Of a DNA stretch of 64,000 nucleotides, positions 63,395 to 64,000 are shown piece after piece (positions within the stretch are counted from its first letter, which is position 1; each line of letters opens with the position of its first letter). The notes beneath the pieces were generated by a model that was not told the origin of the DNA, made no database searches, and saw only the letters and a list, made by a program, of their open reading frames with translations. The stretch spans positions 744,001-808,000 of the forward strand of contig NC_016456.1 of the NCBI RefSeq assembly GCF_000235365.1, read 5' to 3'. The position numbers were made by a program, and so were the translations under genes. This stretch comes from Eremothecium cymbalariae DBVPG#7215. Lineage: Eukaryota; Ascomycota; Saccharomycetes; Saccharomycetales; Saccharomycetaceae.

Positions 63395-64000
63395 CCCTTT
63401 TCCTTTTTTTTGATTGTGCTGTGCCTTTCGTTGTACAATGATATATACTACTTATGATAGGTAACATGTAAGAAAATACAAAAAATTTCTGATGTCACCT
63501 CTAGCCATTGCTTCACTAATAAACCATATAACTCTAACCACTAGTGTTTTCTGTCCCCTGCATACACAATATATATAAATATATACCTTCCCTGAACATA
63601 TATACTCTTTTTTTCGGAACCACACCGACCCCCTCCTTCCTCCCATGACCAGCAAAATCTCCATAACCTTTATGTATACCTCTCCATACACCCATCTAAA
63701 GCCTTAAACTCCTCCGCCATAATCCACTGCCTTCATTTGCTGTTCTGTAAAAGCCTTTACATACTACCATAGTACCATTGATTTGCCATATCTCCACTAC
63801 AAAAAATAAACCAGCGGCGTCGCGAGGCGCCGCTGACGCGTGAACAATGCCCAACCGTCCCAGCAGCCGCCCGCCCCTACCCCGCCTTGGTTACATCAAA
63901 GAAAACCTAGTCCCACAAACCAGCCTACCTCCCATTAGTAGTGTTACCAATACAAAACCCCTCCTCGAGTAACAATCATCTGCGCTGGCAAATAAAAGTC
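63395..64000. promoter_or_regulatory. DSE1 upstream region with three Ace2-type ACCAGC sites
   Basis: ACCAGC occurs at 63648-63653, 63810-63815 and 63919-63924, all in the same orientation. The middle one overlaps the short inverted repeat at 63812-63835. A 79-codon minus-strand frame (63452-63691) is not recognised. Confidence 0.55.
63812..63835. repeat. Inverted repeat CAGCGGCG...CGCCGCTG
   Basis: Eight-base perfect arms surround an 8-base spacer that contains the palindrome TCGCGA. It is the shortest member of the GC-rich inverted-repeat group and overlaps an Ace2-type site upstream of DSE1. Confidence 0.8.

Overview
The window is nuclear DNA from a budding yeast of the family Saccharomycetaceae. 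Introns are few and short, with TACTAAC branch sites and GTAYGT-type donors. Most genes are one-exon and recognisable against Saccharomyces cerevisiae. The gene order looks like the unduplicated (pre-whole-genome-duplication) arrangement: genes that S. cerevisiae divides between YLR305-YLR312 (STT4, UBC12, CDA, IMH1, CDC25, ATG39) and YLL018-YLL019 (DPS1, COX19, KNS1) are interleaved here as one series. This suggests a non-WGD genus; the species cannot be told from the sequence alone.

Layout. 1-7.1 kb: 5' end of STT4 (with a small intron), a DCAF4-like gene divergent from UBC12, a small putative mitochondrial protein, and a chitin deacetylase gene behind a GC-rich palindromic promoter. 7.6-16.6 kb: IMH1 golgin, a tiny CYSTM protein and CDC25, whose reading frame is interrupted by one base in a T7 run. 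17.9-33 kb: DPS1, COX19, KNS1 and ATG39, with two C2H2 zinc-finger genes inserted around COX19. 33.5-45 kb: a block collinear with YGL172W-YGL175C (NUP49, XRN1, BUD13, SAE2), then AGC1. 46-54.4 kb: gene-sparse region holding three more C2H2 genes with very long upstream regions. 55.5-63.4 kb: PST2, EAF3, YCK3, DSE1.

The most unusual content is (a) five small two-finger C2H2 regulators in 34 kb, all with nearly the same second finger, in two location-matched subgroups, the second sharing an N-terminal GPxxSxPWT motif; (b) a class of perfect GC-rich inverted repeats (arms to 19 bp), unrelated to one another, in intergenic DNA; (c) a DCAF4-like cullin-adaptor gene sharing a promoter with the NEDD8/Rub1 E2 gene UBC12; and (d) two conserved genes (UBC12, CDC25) each one base out of frame in a homopolymer run, which may be assembly errors or -1 frameshift sites. 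Identifications rest on recognition of family motifs and remembered yeast orthologues; no database search was run.
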